The translations under genes were made by a program, and so were the position numbers. Below are positions 10,013 through 19,106 of a stretch of 35,792 bases of DNA, piece by piece (the stretch's first letter is position 1; the number at the start of each line of letters is the position of its first letter). A model generated the notes under the pieces. The model was not told the DNA's origin. It was given only the letters and a program-made list of their open reading frames with translations, and searched no databases. Source of the stretch: Sulfuritalea sp. (lineage in GTDB: Bacteria > Pseudomonadota > Gammaproteobacteria > Burkholderiales > Rhodocyclaceae); NCBI GenBank assembly GCA_030696505.1, contig JAUYSD010000269.1, positions 1 through 35,792 on the forward strand, in the 5' to 3' direction.

Positions 10013-10504
10013 ATGATCCTATCCCGCACCAGCCAGTACGCCATTCAGGCGCTGATCTATATCGCGACCCAGCCGCCTGGGGTTCCCGTCCTCAATCGCA
10101 CGGTGGCGCAACATCTCAATGTGCCGCCGGCGTATCTGGCGAAGATCATGCAGAATTTGAGTCGGGGAACCCTGCTTCATTCCTTCCGTGGTCGGCAGGG
10201 CGGATTCTGCTTGCGCGACGGCTGTGAAAACACCGACCTGATGCAGATCCTCACTCTGGTCGAAGGCCCGGGATTGACCGAGAACTGCGTCATCGGACTT
10301 AAAATATGCAGCGACGAAACCGCCTGCCCCATGCATGAACAATGGAAGCCGATCAAGACCAGGATTGTCGAACTGCTGCACCAGCAGACGCTGGCAATGC
10401 TCGCGACGGCCGTAAAAAGCGGGAAATACAGGCTGACCGAGTTGCCCGACGCCGCCTTTGCGATGACGCCGACCGCGGGCACCCGTCCATCGGGCGGAGA
10501 GTGA
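10013..10504 (+). CDS. Rrf2 family transcriptional regulator, Fe-S type
   Basis: ORF 163 aa; N-terminal MILSRTSQYAIQALIYIA, RGRQGGFCL wing, three-Cys motif CVIGLKICSDETACPMHEQW. Confidence 0.88.
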   Translation: MILSRTSQYAIQALIYIATQPPGVPVLNRTVAQHLNVPPAYLAKIMQNLSRGTLLHSFRGRQGGFCLRDGCENTDLMQILTLVEGPGLTENCVIGLKICSDETACPMHEQWKPIKTRIVELLHQQTLAMLATAVKSGKYRLTELPDAAFAMTPTAGTRPSGGE

Positions 10505-10506
10505 CC

Positions 10507-11262
10507 ATGTCCGGCCCCAAGGTTTCTGCAGTCTGCACTTCTACACAACCGGCTTGCGAGCCGATCACTTGCAACAATTGCGGAATTTATCAGCTCTGCC
10601 TGCCCTTGGGCCTCAACCAGGCCGACTTGTCGCTGCTGGACAGCATCGTCAAGCGCAAGGAAGTATATAAGCGTGGTCAGGTGCTGTTTCGGCCCGGAGA
10701 GCGATTCGATTTTCTGTACGCGATTCGCAGCGGTTCGGTGAAGACCTATGTCAGCACCGACGACGGCCGGGTGCAGATTACCGGCTTTCATATCGCCGGC
10801 GAACTGCTGGGTCTAAGCGCGCTGGCGTCGCGACAGTACAGTTCAGAGGCCAAGGCACTCGAAACCATATCCGTGTGCAAGGTCGAAATAAGTCGCCTGG
10901 ACGAAATCGCCCAGCAAATACCCTCGATCCATTACCAGATGCTGAGAATCATGAGCGGGCAGATTCGGCACGACGAGGAATTGATGCTGCTGCTCGGCAA
11001 ACGCAGCGCAGAAGAGCGACTCGCCGAGTATCTGGTCGGCCTTTCCAGGCGCTTTGCCAGCCGCAACTACTCCGGCACGGAATTCCGCCTGAGCATGTCA
11101 CGCCTCGACATCGGTAATTATCTCGGCATAGCCGAGGAGACCGTCTGTCGAATCCTCGGTCGATTTCAGGAGGACGGACTCATCACCGCCGATCGTCGGC
11201 AGGTTTGCCTGAAGGATCTCAAGCGGCTTGGCGCACTGGCCCACGTGGCGCTCGCCGCATAG
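10507..11262 (+). CDS. Crp/Fnr family regulator, FNR paralogue with [4Fe-4S] Cys pattern
   Basis: In-frame ATG at 10507 of ORF 10342..11262; ITCNNCGIYQLCLP (C-x2-C-x5-C), later SVCKVEISRLDE, cNMP-binding fold, HTH RLDIGNYLGIAEETVCRILGRFQ. Confidence 0.9.
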   Translation: MSGPKVSAVCTSTQPACEPITCNNCGIYQLCLPLGLNQADLSLLDSIVKRKEVYKRGQVLFRPGERFDFLYAIRSGSVKTYVSTDDGRVQITGFHIAGELLGLSALASRQYSSEAKALETISVCKVEISRLDEIAQQIPSIHYQMLRIMSGQIRHDEELMLLLGKRSAEERLAEYLVGLSRRFASRNYSGTEFRLSMSRLDIGNYLGIAEETVCRILGRFQEDGLITADRRQVCLKDLKRLGALAHVALAA

Positions 11263-11314
11263 GGCTCCGCCGCGGTCCGGCCTGGATCGTGGCCCTATTC
11301 CTTAAGCACTAAGG

Positions 11315-11371
11315 TTGACCTGCGTCACCTTCTTCGGCGCTTCCCTGGACCATGAGGTTGACCCCCGTCAG
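11315..11371 (+). promoter_or_regulatory. Two phased CRP/FNR-like dyads upstream of bacteriohemerythrin
   Basis: TTGACctgcGTCAc (11315-11328) and TTGACcccCGTCAg (11358-11371), centres 43 bp apart. Confidence 0.45.
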
Positions 11372-11445
11372 TAAACTGGGCGACGTCTATTGATATGCTA
11401 TAAAAAGATAACAATATCTTGATATCTTTAGATTAGGAGCTAGCC

Positions 11446-11916
11446 ATGGAAACCCTATTTACATGGTCGGATGATCTCAGCGTCGGCATCCAGGAGATTG
11501 ACGAGCAGCACAAGGAACTGGTCAATCTGCTGAACCGCCTGCACGACGCGGTGGTTTCGCATCATGGATCTACTGCGTGCAGCGAGATTCTGAATCAGCT
11601 GGCCGAATACACACGGGTGCATTTCATTGTCGAAGAAAGCCTGATGCGTATTCTTCACTACCCGGAATTCGAGCAGCATAAGGCCGAGCACGAAGCATTG
11701 GTCGCGCAGGTCGTGGCTTTGCAACAGAAGCTGGCTGCGGGGCAGGCCACCATCACCTTCGAACTGCTGCATTTTCTCAAGGTCTGGCTGACCAAGCATA
11801 TCGCCGGTAGCGATCGCCGCTATGCCGGCTTCTTCCTCGAAAAAGGCATGTCGCCCGACTGGTCGCATCACGTGGAACAGACGATGCAGAAGAAATGGTC
11901 CTGGAAGTTCTGGTGA
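11446..11916 (+). CDS. Bacteriohemerythrin
   Basis: ORF 156 aa; FTWSDDLSVGIQEIDEQHKELVNLLNRLHDAV, HFIVEESLMRILHYPEFEQHKAEHEAL, WLTKHIAGSDRRY: canonical hemerythrin ligand motifs. Confidence 0.95.
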   Translation: METLFTWSDDLSVGIQEIDEQHKELVNLLNRLHDAVVSHHGSTACSEILNQLAEYTRVHFIVEESLMRILHYPEFEQHKAEHEALVAQVVALQQKLAAGQATITFELLHFLKVWLTKHIAGSDRRYAGFFLEKGMSPDWSHHVEQTMQKKWSWKFW

Positions 11917-12097
11917 GGCGACTGCCGTGTCCGCCGGGCCGGGGTGCCATCTTTGCGGCTTCCCTTGGTCGATGCGCCGCGTGGTTTGTGCCCACAGCGG
12001 CGCGGCGGGCGGCGGGCCTTTTGGCGAAGTCAAGTACCCCCATACATCTATAAACCATCTTGATATTATTGTTATTTTTGTTTAAGTCGGATATATT

Positions 12098-12111
12098 TTG
12101 ACCTGTATCAA
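12098..12111 (+). promoter_or_regulatory. FNR/Anr-type box upstream of ccoN
   Basis: TTGACCTGTATCAA (TTGAT-N4-ATCAA, 1 mismatch); a -10-like TAATCT at 12133-12138 gives class II (about -41.5) spacing. Confidence 0.75.
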
Positions 12112-12219
12112 ACTACTCTAATATTTCGCGTGTAATCTGCCGAAAAAATACGGATACTGCACCGCATCAAATGCAGCATCGTGACTGATTTCTTTTTGTT
12201 AATGTGAGGTGAATCCATC

Positions 12220-13641
12220 ATGCAATCGCAAGCGACTTACAACTACAAAGTCGTGCGCCAGTTCGCTGTGATGACCGTAATCTGGGGCATCGTCGGCATG
12301 CTGGTCGGCGTCATCATTGCGGCCCAATTGGTCTGGCCGGAGTTGAATGTGCACGAGTGGTTGAGCTACGGTCGCTTGCGTCCGTTGCACACCAATGCCG
12401 TGATTTTTGCTTTTGGCGGCTGCGCGCTGTTTGCCACGTCGTATTTTGCGGTGCAGCGAACCAGCCATGCCCCGCTGTTTGCGCCGGGGTTGGCGGCATT
12501 TACGTTCTGGGGATGGCAACTGGTCATCGTGCTTGCCGCCGTTTCCCTGCCGTTGGGCATAACCTCCGGCAAGGAATATGCGGAACTCGAATGGCCGATC
12601 GACATCCTGATCACCTTGGTCTGGGTGTCCTACGCCGTGGTGTTTTTCGGCACCATCGTGAAGCGCACGGTCTCGCACATCTACGTCGCGAACTGGTTCT
12701 TCGGCGGATTCATCCTGACCGTTGCTGTGCTGCACCTGGTGAATAGCGCCGCTGTTCCGGTGACGCTGTTCAAGTCCTACTCCGCCTACGCGGGGGTGCA
12801 GGATGCGATGGTGCAGTGGTGGTACGGCCACAACGCGGTGGGCTTCTTCCTTACCGCCGGCTTCCTCGGCATGATGTACTACTTCGTGCCGAAGCAGGCC
12901 GGGCGACCTGTGTATTCCTACCGTCTGTCGGTGGTGCACTTCTGGGCCCTGATCTTCACCTACATGTGGGCGGGTCCTCACCACCTGCATTACACGGCCC
13001 TGCCTGACTGGACTCAGAGCGTCGGCATGATCTTTTCGCTGATCCTGCTGGCGCCGTCCTGGGGCGGCATGATCAACGGCATCATGACTCTGTCGGGCGC
13101 CTGGCACAAACTGCGCGACGATCCGATCCTCAAGTTCATGATCACTTCGCTGTCCTTCTACGGCATGTCTACCTTCGAAGGCCCGATGATGTCGATCAAG
13201 ACGGTCAATGCACTGTCGCACTACACCGACTGGACCGTGGGTCACGTGCATTCCGGTGCGCTGGGCTGGGTGGCGATGATTTCCATCGGCTCGATCTACT
13301 ATCTGTTGCCGCGCCTGTTCGGCAAGCCCGAGATGGCCTCGAAGAAGCTGATCGAGGTGCACTTCTGGATTGCCACCATCGGCGTCGTGCTCTACATCGC
13401 CTCGATGTGGATCGCCGGCGTGATGCAAGGCCTGATGTGGCGTGCAACGAATGTGGACGGCACGCTGACCTACTCCTTCGTCGAGTCGGTCAAGGCGACC
13501 TACCCCTTCTGGACCATACGTCTGCTTGGCGGCCTGCTGTTCCTCTCCGGCATGTTGATCATGGCCTACAACATGTTCCTGACCATGGCTGGTGGCAAGG
13601 CGGTAAATGCGCCGGTACTCGCGCCCGCAGCAGCCCACTAA
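12220..13641 (+). CDS. ccoN: cbb3-type cytochrome c oxidase subunit I
   Basis: ORF 473 aa; [76 protein letters not shown] heme-copper motifs. Confidence 0.97.
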   Translation: MQSQATYNYKVVRQFAVMTVIWGIVGMLVGVIIAAQLVWPELNVHEWLSYGRLRPLHTNAVIFAFGGCALFATSYFAVQRTSHAPLFAPGLAAFTFWGWQLVIVLAAVSLPLGITSGKEYAELEWPIDILITLVWVSYAVVFFGTIVKRTVSHIYVANWFFGGFILTVAVLHLVNSAAVPVTLFKSYSAYAGVQDAMVQWWYGHNAVGFFLTAGFLGMMYYFVPKQAGRPVYSYRLSVVHFWALIFTYMWAGPHHLHYTALPDWTQSVGMIFSLILLAPSWGGMINGIMTLSGAWHKLRDDPILKFMITSLSFYGMSTFEGPMMSIKTVNALSHYTDWTVGHVHSGALGWVAMISIGSIYYLLPRLFGKPEMASKKLIEVHFWIATIGVVLYIASMWIAGVMQGLMWRATNVDGTLTYSFVESVKATYPFWTIRLLGGLLFLSGMLIMAYNMFLTMAGGKAVNAPVLAPAAAH

Positions 13642-13671
13642 GCCTGATCACAGTTTAAGGAGCCATACATC

Positions 13672-14283
13672 ATGTTGACGCATGACAAAATCGAACGGAA
13701 CGTGGGGCTGCTGATCGTCCTGACCATTCTCACCATCAGTGTGGGTGGCTTGCTCGAAATCGTCCCGCTGTTCTTCCAGAAATCCACCACCACGCCGACC
13801 AACGAACTGGTCAAGCCCTACAGCCCCGTGCGCCTGTCGGGACGCGACATCTACATTCGCGAAGGCTGCTACAACTGCCACTCGCAGATGATTCGTCCGT
13901 TCCGTGCCGAGACCGAGCGCTATGGCCATTATTCGGTGGCCGGCGAGTTCGTCTATGACCATCCGTTCCAGTGGGGCTCCAAGCGCACCGGCCCGGATCT
14001 GGCCCGAGTCGGCGGCCGCTATTCGGACCAATGGCATCGCACTCATCTGTTGAACCCGCGTGATGTCGTGCCCGAGTCGAACATGCCGGCCTATTCCTGG
14101 CTGGATCGTCCGCTCAAGGACGATGCCATCGAGGCCAAGATGAAGGCGTTGCGCGCCGTCGGAGTCCCTTATACCGACGCCGAAATCGCCGGCGCGAAAA
14201 AGGCCATCGAGGGCGTGACCGAACTCGACGCATTGATCGCTTACCTGCAGGGCATGGGCACTGCGCTCAAGCAAACAAGGTAA
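13672..14283 (+). CDS. ccoO: cbb3-type cytochrome c oxidase subunit II
   Basis: ORF 203 aa; single heme motif [25 protein letters not shown]. Confidence 0.97.
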   Translation: MLTHDKIERNVGLLIVLTILTISVGGLLEIVPLFFQKSTTTPTNELVKPYSPVRLSGRDIYIREGCYNCHSQMIRPFRAETERYGHYSVAGEFVYDHPFQWGSKRTGPDLARVGGRYSDQWHRTHLLNPRDVVPESNMPAYSWLDRPLKDDAIEAKMKALRAVGVPYTDAEIAGAKKAIEGVTELDALIAYLQGMGTALKQTR

Positions 14284-14287
14284 GCAA

Positions 14288-14482
14288 ATGGACATCAACG
14301 ACCTGCGGTCCCTCTTCACGGTGCTGGCGTTCATCGCCTTTATCGGCATCGTGTGGTGGGCGTACTCGGATCGGCGCAAGAAGACGTATGACGAAGCGGC
14401 GATGCTGCCGCTCGACGATGACAGTCCCTTTGTGCCGTCGGAGCCGCAGGTTACGAAAGATCAGGAAAGGAAATCATCATGA
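14288..14482 (+). CDS. ccoQ: cbb3-type cytochrome oxidase subunit CcoQ/FixQ
   Basis: ORF 64 aa between ccoO and ccoP; one TM helix, WWAYSDRRKKTYDEAAMLPLDDD. Confidence 0.93.
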   Translation: MDINDLRSLFTVLAFIAFIGIVWWAYSDRRKKTYDEAAMLPLDDDSPFVPSEPQVTKDQERKSS

Positions 14483-15441
14483 GTGATTTTGTCAGCGGCT
14501 TCTGGAATATCTATGTAGTGAGCATCGTGCTCGTCAGCGTCATCGGTTGTGGCGTCTTCCTCTGGATGCAAAGTACCGCCACGCACGTGGAAGGCGCGAC
14601 AACCGGCCACGTCTGGGACGAGGATTTGCAGGAGTTCAGCAACCCGCTGCCCAGTTGGTGGCGCTGGCTGTTCTACATCACCATCGTCTTCTCGCTGTTT
14701 TATCTGGCGATGTATCCGGGTCTCGGCAACTATCAGGGCCAGTTCAAGTGGTCCTCCGCCGGCCAGTATGACGGAGAAATGAAGAAGGCCGACGATCAGT
14801 ACGGGCCGATCTTCAAGAAGTTCCAGAGTCAGGATGTCCAGACCGTTGCGGTCAACAGCGAGGCAAAGGAAATGGGCCAGCGCCTGTTCCTGACCTACTG
14901 TTCGCAGTGCCACGGTTCGGATGCCAAAGGTGCTCGCGGCTTCCCCAATCTGGCCGATGGCGACTGGCTGTTTGGCGGTACGCCGGAGCAGATCAAGGAG
15001 TCGATCACCAAGGGGCGCGACGCCATGATGCCGGCCAAGGGCGTCAAACCGGACCTGAACGCCGACCAGATCAAGGATCTTGCCAGTTATGTGCGCTCGC
15101 TGTCCGGGTTGGCTTCCGACTCGATTCGCGCCCAGCGTGGCAAGGAGCTGTTTGCTCCCGCTTGCTCTGCCTGCCACGGCCCCGACGGCAAGGGCATGGT
15201 CGGCGTGGCACCGAACTTGGCGGACAAAGTCTGGCTCTACGGCAGTTCCGAAGAAACCATCACCGAGACGATCACCAAGGGCCGCACCAATCGCATGCCC
15301 TCCTTCGGTGAATTTCTCGGCGATGCCAAGGTGCATCTGCTGACCGCCTATGTCTATGGGCTTGGTGGCGGTGTCAAGGGTGCTGCTCCGGCTGCAGCGC
15401 CGGCCGCTCCTGCCGAAGCGATGCCAGCGGAAAAGAAGTAG
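14479..15441 (+). CDS. ccoP: cbb3-type cytochrome c oxidase subunit III, diheme
   Basis: ORF 320 aa; TTGHVWDEDLQEFSNPLPSWWRWLF, two CxxCH motifs (CSQCH, CSACH). Confidence 0.97.
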   Translation: MSDFVSGFWNIYVVSIVLVSVIGCGVFLWMQSTATHVEGATTGHVWDEDLQEFSNPLPSWWRWLFYITIVFSLFYLAMYPGLGNYQGQFKWSSAGQYDGEMKKADDQYGPIFKKFQSQDVQTVAVNSEAKEMGQRLFLTYCSQCHGSDAKGARGFPNLADGDWLFGGTPEQIKESITKGRDAMMPAKGVKPDLNADQIKDLASYVRSLSGLASDSIRAQRGKELFAPACSACHGPDGKGMVGVAPNLADKVWLYGSSEETITETITKGRTNRMPSFGEFLGDAKVHLLTAYVYGLGGGVKGAAPAAAPAAPAEAMPAEKK

Positions 15442-15449
15442 ATTTAGCT

Positions 15450-15489
15450 AAAATCCCCGGTGCCGAGTTAATCGGCGCCGGGGAATTTT
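15450..15489 (+). terminator. Strong (possibly bidirectional) terminator after ccoP
   Basis: AAAATCCCCGGTGCCGA-gttaa-TCGGCGCCGGGGAATTTT hairpin with flanking A and T tracts. Confidence 0.8.
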
Positions 15490-15507
15490 CGCTAATGTTC
15501 ATCAGAA

Positions 15508-15522
15508 TATCGTAATACGATA
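15508..15522 (+). promoter_or_regulatory. 15-nt perfect inverted repeat immediately 5' of ccoG start
   Basis: TATCGTA-A-TACGATA, ending 3 nt before the ATG at 15526. Confidence 0.5.
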
Positions 15523-15525
15523 ATC

Positions 15526-16947
15526 ATGGTCTCGATCACCACCAAGCAGTTGCCGGACGGCAAGCCCAACTTCGTCGAGGAAAGCCTCTACGAAGTTCAC
15601 AAGAAGGTACACCCGCGCGCGGTCAGCGGAACCTTCGCCTCCTGGCGCTGGGCTTTGGTCTGGATTACCCAGTTGGTGTACTACGGCTTGTGCTGGCTGC
15701 CGTGGAATGGCCGGCAGGCTGTATTGTTCAATCTGGTCGAGCGCAAGTTCTACATTTTTGGCCTGGTTTTCTGGCCGCAGGATGTAATTTTTCTTTCCGT
15801 CCTGCTGATTATTTCAGCCTATTCGCTGTTCCTGTTTACCGCGGTGGGAGGACGGCTGTGGTGCGGCTACGCCTGTCCGCAGACGGTGTACACGGAAATA
15901 TTCACCTGGATCGAGCAGAAGATCGAGGGCGAGCGCAACGCACGAATCAAGCTCGATGCGGCACCCATGAGCGCACGCAAGCTGTGGCTGCGCAGCGCCA
16001 AATACGCTTCCTGGGCGCTCCTGGCATTGTGGACCGGCTTCACCTTCGTCGGCTACTTCACCCCGATCAAATCTCTCTGGGACTCGGTATGGAGTTTCTC
16101 GCTCGGCCCATGGGAAACCTTCTGGATGTTTTTCTATGGCGCATTTACCTACTTGTTTGCCGGCCATCTGCGCGAACAGGTCTGCAAGCACATGTGCCCC
16201 TATGCCCGCTTTCAGGGCGTCATGTTCGATCCCGATACGCTGACCATCACCTACGATACCGAACGCGGCGAGCCTCGCGGTGCACGCAGGAAAGGGCTTG
16301 ATCCACGATCGATCGCCAAGGGCGAGTGCGTCGATTGCGGCATCTGCGTGCAGGTCTGTCCCACGGGCATCGACATTCGCGACGGTCTGCAATACGAATG
16401 CATCGGCTGTGCGGCGTGCATCGATGCCTGCGATCAGGTGATGGAAAAAATGGATTATCCGAAGGGCCTGATCCGCTATTCCACTGAACATGCGATCGAG
16501 GCGCATTGGGGCTGGAAAGAGATCCTCGGTCACGTGGTGCGGCCACGGGTGATGGTTTATTCGGCGATTCTCGGCGCAATCTGCGTGGCCTTTGTCTGGG
16601 GCATCGCGAACAAGGCGAGCCTGCGTGTAGACGTGATTCGCGACCGCGCGACGTTGGCGCGCGAGGTCGAGGGCGGTCTGGTCGAGAATATCTATCGACT
16701 GCACGTGATCAATGTTTCCGAAACCCCGCACCGCTATGCTATCAGCGTAACCGGGCTGGCCGGTATCGACCTGATTGGTGATCGCATCGTGGAAGTCCCG
16801 GCCGCCGCGGCCAGAACGCTTACCGTACAGGTACGGGTGCCGCCGGAGTCCGGCAGGAAGGGCTCCAACCAGATCTTCTTCGACGTCAAGTCGCTGGCCG
16901 ACGAGAAGGTGGCGGTGCATGAAAAGGCCAGCTTCCTGCAACCATGA
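15526..16947 (+). CDS. ccoG: Cytochrome c oxidase accessory protein CcoG (FixG), 4Fe-4S
   Basis: ORF 473 aa; GRLWCGYACPQTVYTEIFTWIEQKIEG, CVDCGICVQVCPTGIDIRDGLQYECIGCAACIDACDQVM. Confidence 0.96.
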   Translation: MVSITTKQLPDGKPNFVEESLYEVHKKVHPRAVSGTFASWRWALVWITQLVYYGLCWLPWNGRQAVLFNLVERKFYIFGLVFWPQDVIFLSVLLIISAYSLFLFTAVGGRLWCGYACPQTVYTEIFTWIEQKIEGERNARIKLDAAPMSARKLWLRSAKYASWALLALWTGFTFVGYFTPIKSLWDSVWSFSLGPWETFWMFFYGAFTYLFAGHLREQVCKHMCPYARFQGVMFDPDTLTITYDTERGEPRGARRKGLDPRSIAKGECVDCGICVQVCPTGIDIRDGLQYECIGCAACIDACDQVMEKMDYPKGLIRYSTEHAIEAHWGWKEILGHVVRPRVMVYSAILGAICVAFVWGIANKASLRVDVIRDRATLAREVEGGLVENIYRLHVINVSETPHRYAISVTGLAGIDLIGDRIVEVPAAAARTLTVQVRVPPESGRKGSNQIFFDVKSLADEKVAVHEKASFLQP

Positions 16948-16958
16948 GGGAAAAAAAC

Positions 16959-17489
16959 ATGCATAACGCCGTCGTACGCCCCTGGTACCGCGAACCCTGG
17001 CCATGGATCCTGGCTGCAGGGCCGTTTATCGTCGTCGTCGCAGGAATTTACACGGCCTGGCTTGCCGTCACGAGTAACGATGGACTGGTAACTGATGACT
17101 ATTACAGGAAAGGCCTTGCCGCCAACCAGACCATCGCGCGCAGCGAACAGGCCGCCAAGATCGGCTTGGCCGCCGGTGTCCGCGTCACCGCCGATACTTT
17201 GTCGGTGCGGCTCCGGGCGAGCGATAAGGACTTTGTTCTGCCACCGACTCTGGCCGTGACAATTTCGCATCCAACCCGGGCCGGTCTGGATCAGTCGCGC
17301 GTGCTGGTGCGTGATGGCGAGGTCTATTCGGGCGAAGTGCGCCTGCCGGCCGCCGGGCATTGGCTGGTGTTGCTTGAGGACGAACGCAAGACCTGGCGAC
17401 TGATGGGGAACATGGTTCTTCCCGCCAATGGCGAAACCCTAATCGGCAGCTCCACGACAGCGGCAACGCCGGCGGACATCCGGAACTAA
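16959..17489 (+). CDS. ccoH: FixH/CcoH family protein
   Basis: ORF 16944..17489 with alternative ATG at 16959; WYREPWPWILAAGPFIVVVAGIYTAWLAVTSNDGLVTDDYYRKGLAAN; follows ccoG. Confidence 0.92.
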   Translation: MHNAVVRPWYREPWPWILAAGPFIVVVAGIYTAWLAVTSNDGLVTDDYYRKGLAANQTIARSEQAAKIGLAAGVRVTADTLSVRLRASDKDFVLPPTLAVTISHPTRAGLDQSRVLVRDGEVYSGEVRLPAAGHWLVLLEDERKTWRLMGNMVLPANGETLIGSSTTAATPADIRN

Positions 17490-17516
17490 TTCTTTTCAAT
17501 GCAGGGAGGCAGCGTT

Positions 17517-17657
17517 ATGGAAGCCTGGAAACTCTTGCTCGGTAGTGACATTGGCTTGCTCAGTCTGTTTACGATAGGCTTCGTTGTAGTTATGGCGTTC
17601 TTCATGATTGGTTTTTATAAGAAGAAAGCAGAGGAGGACGCGCGTAACGCAAAGTAG
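17517..17657 (+). CDS. DUF3149-type small membrane protein (46 aa)
   Basis: ATG 17517 to TAG 17657: MEAWKLLLGSDIGLLSLFTIGFVVVMAFFMIGFYKKKAEEDARNAK, preceded by GGGAGGCAG; below the ORF-track size cutoff. Confidence 0.8.
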   Translation: MEAWKLLLGSDIGLLSLFTIGFVVVMAFFMIGFYKKKAEEDARNAK

Positions 17658-17686
17658 GCGGTTTCCCCAAACCGAAGGAGAGCAAA

Positions 17687-17953
17687 ATGCTGAGGATCTT
17701 ATGGGTGCTATGGCCCTCGTTTGTCGTCGCCGGAATCGCCGAGGGCATTTTCTTCACCGTAGTCGACCCCCAGGAGCTATATCTCTTTGGACATCCGGTG
17801 GAGTTCTCGAAAATTGCGACTTATTCGATAGGCTTCTTCGGCTTTTGGGCAGTTTGTGCCGCGTCCAGCATGATGACCTGTCTCTTGCAGATCAGCGCCA
17901 GGGAGGTCAACAAAGGCATTGGCGCCCACGGCGGCACCGAAGGCTTGTCATGA
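17687..17953 (+). CDS. Small integral membrane protein of unknown function (88 aa)
   Basis: ORF 88 aa; MLRILWVLWPSFVVAGIAEGIFFTVVDPQELYLFG..., good RBS AAGGAG, two or more predicted TM helices by eye. Confidence 0.75.
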   Translation: MLRILWVLWPSFVVAGIAEGIFFTVVDPQELYLFGHPVEFSKIATYSIGFFGFWAVCAASSMMTCLLQISAREVNKGIGAHGGTEGLS

Positions 17954-17997
17954 GATAAGGTTCCCGCAAAAGCTGCAGAGTAGCTTGATGCGCAGCC

Positions 17998-18585
17998 TTA
18001 CTTTCTCGCCGGACCCACGCCTATTGGGGCCGGAGCAAGATTGACGATGCGTGAGAACAAATCGCGACACTCGTGATCGATGTCGGCGTCGAAGCGCGGG
18101 TCGCCGTTTTCACTGAATGCCGCGCCGATTTCCACCCAGTCTTTCGTTGTGAGATGTTTTTTGGCCAGGGGAATCAGTGTGCTTTCCTCGACAGCCATGT
18201 GCCTCATAATTTCATCGGCAAATGTTTCCACTGCTACCGAAAACCTCTCCAGTCCGTCGGGAGTTCCGGCCTCGAAATGGCCCAAGGCGAGTTCCAGGCC
18301 GCGAATGTGTCCAGCGCCATCGAAGTGCTGCTGTTCCAGATGCGCGATCACCTCGTCTGCCTCATGCGTGCGCTCGCGCAGCCTGGCAAACAGGTAGGCA
18401 TTCTCCTTGGGGTGGTGCAGCTTCTCGGGAAACTCTTCAAGATAAAAAATCATCGCCCATAGTAGCCTGAAGTCAGGCGCCGCCTGCCGCTCGCGCATTT
18501 CGCGGATCAGGTATCGCAGCCCGTGCACGACGGCTGCCAGCGATCTGTGCTCGTCGCAGATGATCGCCAGAGCCGAGTTCAGCAT
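17998..18585 (-). CDS. Hemerythrin (HHE) domain protein
   Basis: ORF 195 aa; DEHRSLAAVVHGLRYLI, FPEKLHHPKENAYLFARLRER, FADEIMRHMAVEESTLIPLAKKHL. Confidence 0.9.
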   Translation of the reverse strand: MLNSALAIICDEHRSLAAVVHGLRYLIREMRERQAAPDFRLLWAMIFYLEEFPEKLHHPKENAYLFARLRERTHEADEVIAHLEQQHFDGAGHIRGLELALGHFEAGTPDGLERFSVAVETFADEIMRHMAVEESTLIPLAKKHLTTKDWVEIGAAFSENGDPRFDADIDHECRDLFSRIVNLAPAPIGVGPARK

Positions 18586-18609
18586 GATCTTCGCGTTGCA
18601 GGCTAACGA

Positions 18610-19053
18610 TCAACGATAGACCAGTACCGGAATTTTCGAGTGCGTCAATACCTTCTGCGTCTCCGAGCCGAGCAGGAGTCCGCTGATGCCGCGTCGTCCG
18701 TGCGATGCCATGAAAATCAGGTCGGCACCCGCGTCCTCGGCAGCGGCGATGATCGCCTCATAGGGAATGTCGCTGACGGAACTGATCGAAGCGCAGCTAA
18801 CACCTTCGGCTTTGGCGGCGGCCTCGTGGCCGGCCAGAATCTCCTTGGCCTGCTGTTCCGCCATTTCCGCGAACTTGTCCGGCGTGGTGGGGTCGATCAG
18901 GGCACCTTCACCATAGAAAGCCACCGGGTAATCGGGCTTGGCGAAGAAAAAGGTAACCTTCGCCCCGGTCTCCTTGGCAAAGGCTATCGCACGTGTCGCT
19001 GTGTCGGATGACAACTGCGATCCGTCGGATGGAACGAGTATGTGCTTGAACAT
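18610..19053 (-). CDS. Universal stress protein, UspA family
   Basis: ORF 147 aa; FKHILVPSDGSQLSSDTATRAIAFA, GADLIFMASHGRRGISGLLLGSETQKVLTHSKIPVLVYR. Confidence 0.95.
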   Translation of the reverse strand: MFKHILVPSDGSQLSSDTATRAIAFAKETGAKVTFFFAKPDYPVAFYGEGALIDPTTPDKFAEMAEQQAKEILAGHEAAAKAEGVSCASISSVSDIPYEAIIAAAEDAGADLIFMASHGRRGISGLLLGSETQKVLTHSKIPVLVYR

Positions 19054-19106
19054 GGAATGTGATCCTCAGTGTTTTAACCATCGTAGCGTACTAAAGAAGG
19101 GTAGCG

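Noticed and set aside
11392-11432. AT-rich TTGATATGC / TTGATATCT half-sites before bacteriohemerythrin
   Set aside because: Only left half-sites match FNR; right halves lack ATCAA, so not called as boxes.
12060-12073. TTGATATTATTGTT upstream of ccoN
   Set aside because: Only one FNR half-site; the box at 12098-12111 is far better positioned and matched.
12199-13638. 479-aa ORF antisense to ccoN
   Set aside because: Shadow ORF; no domain signature, opposite a conserved oxidase subunit.
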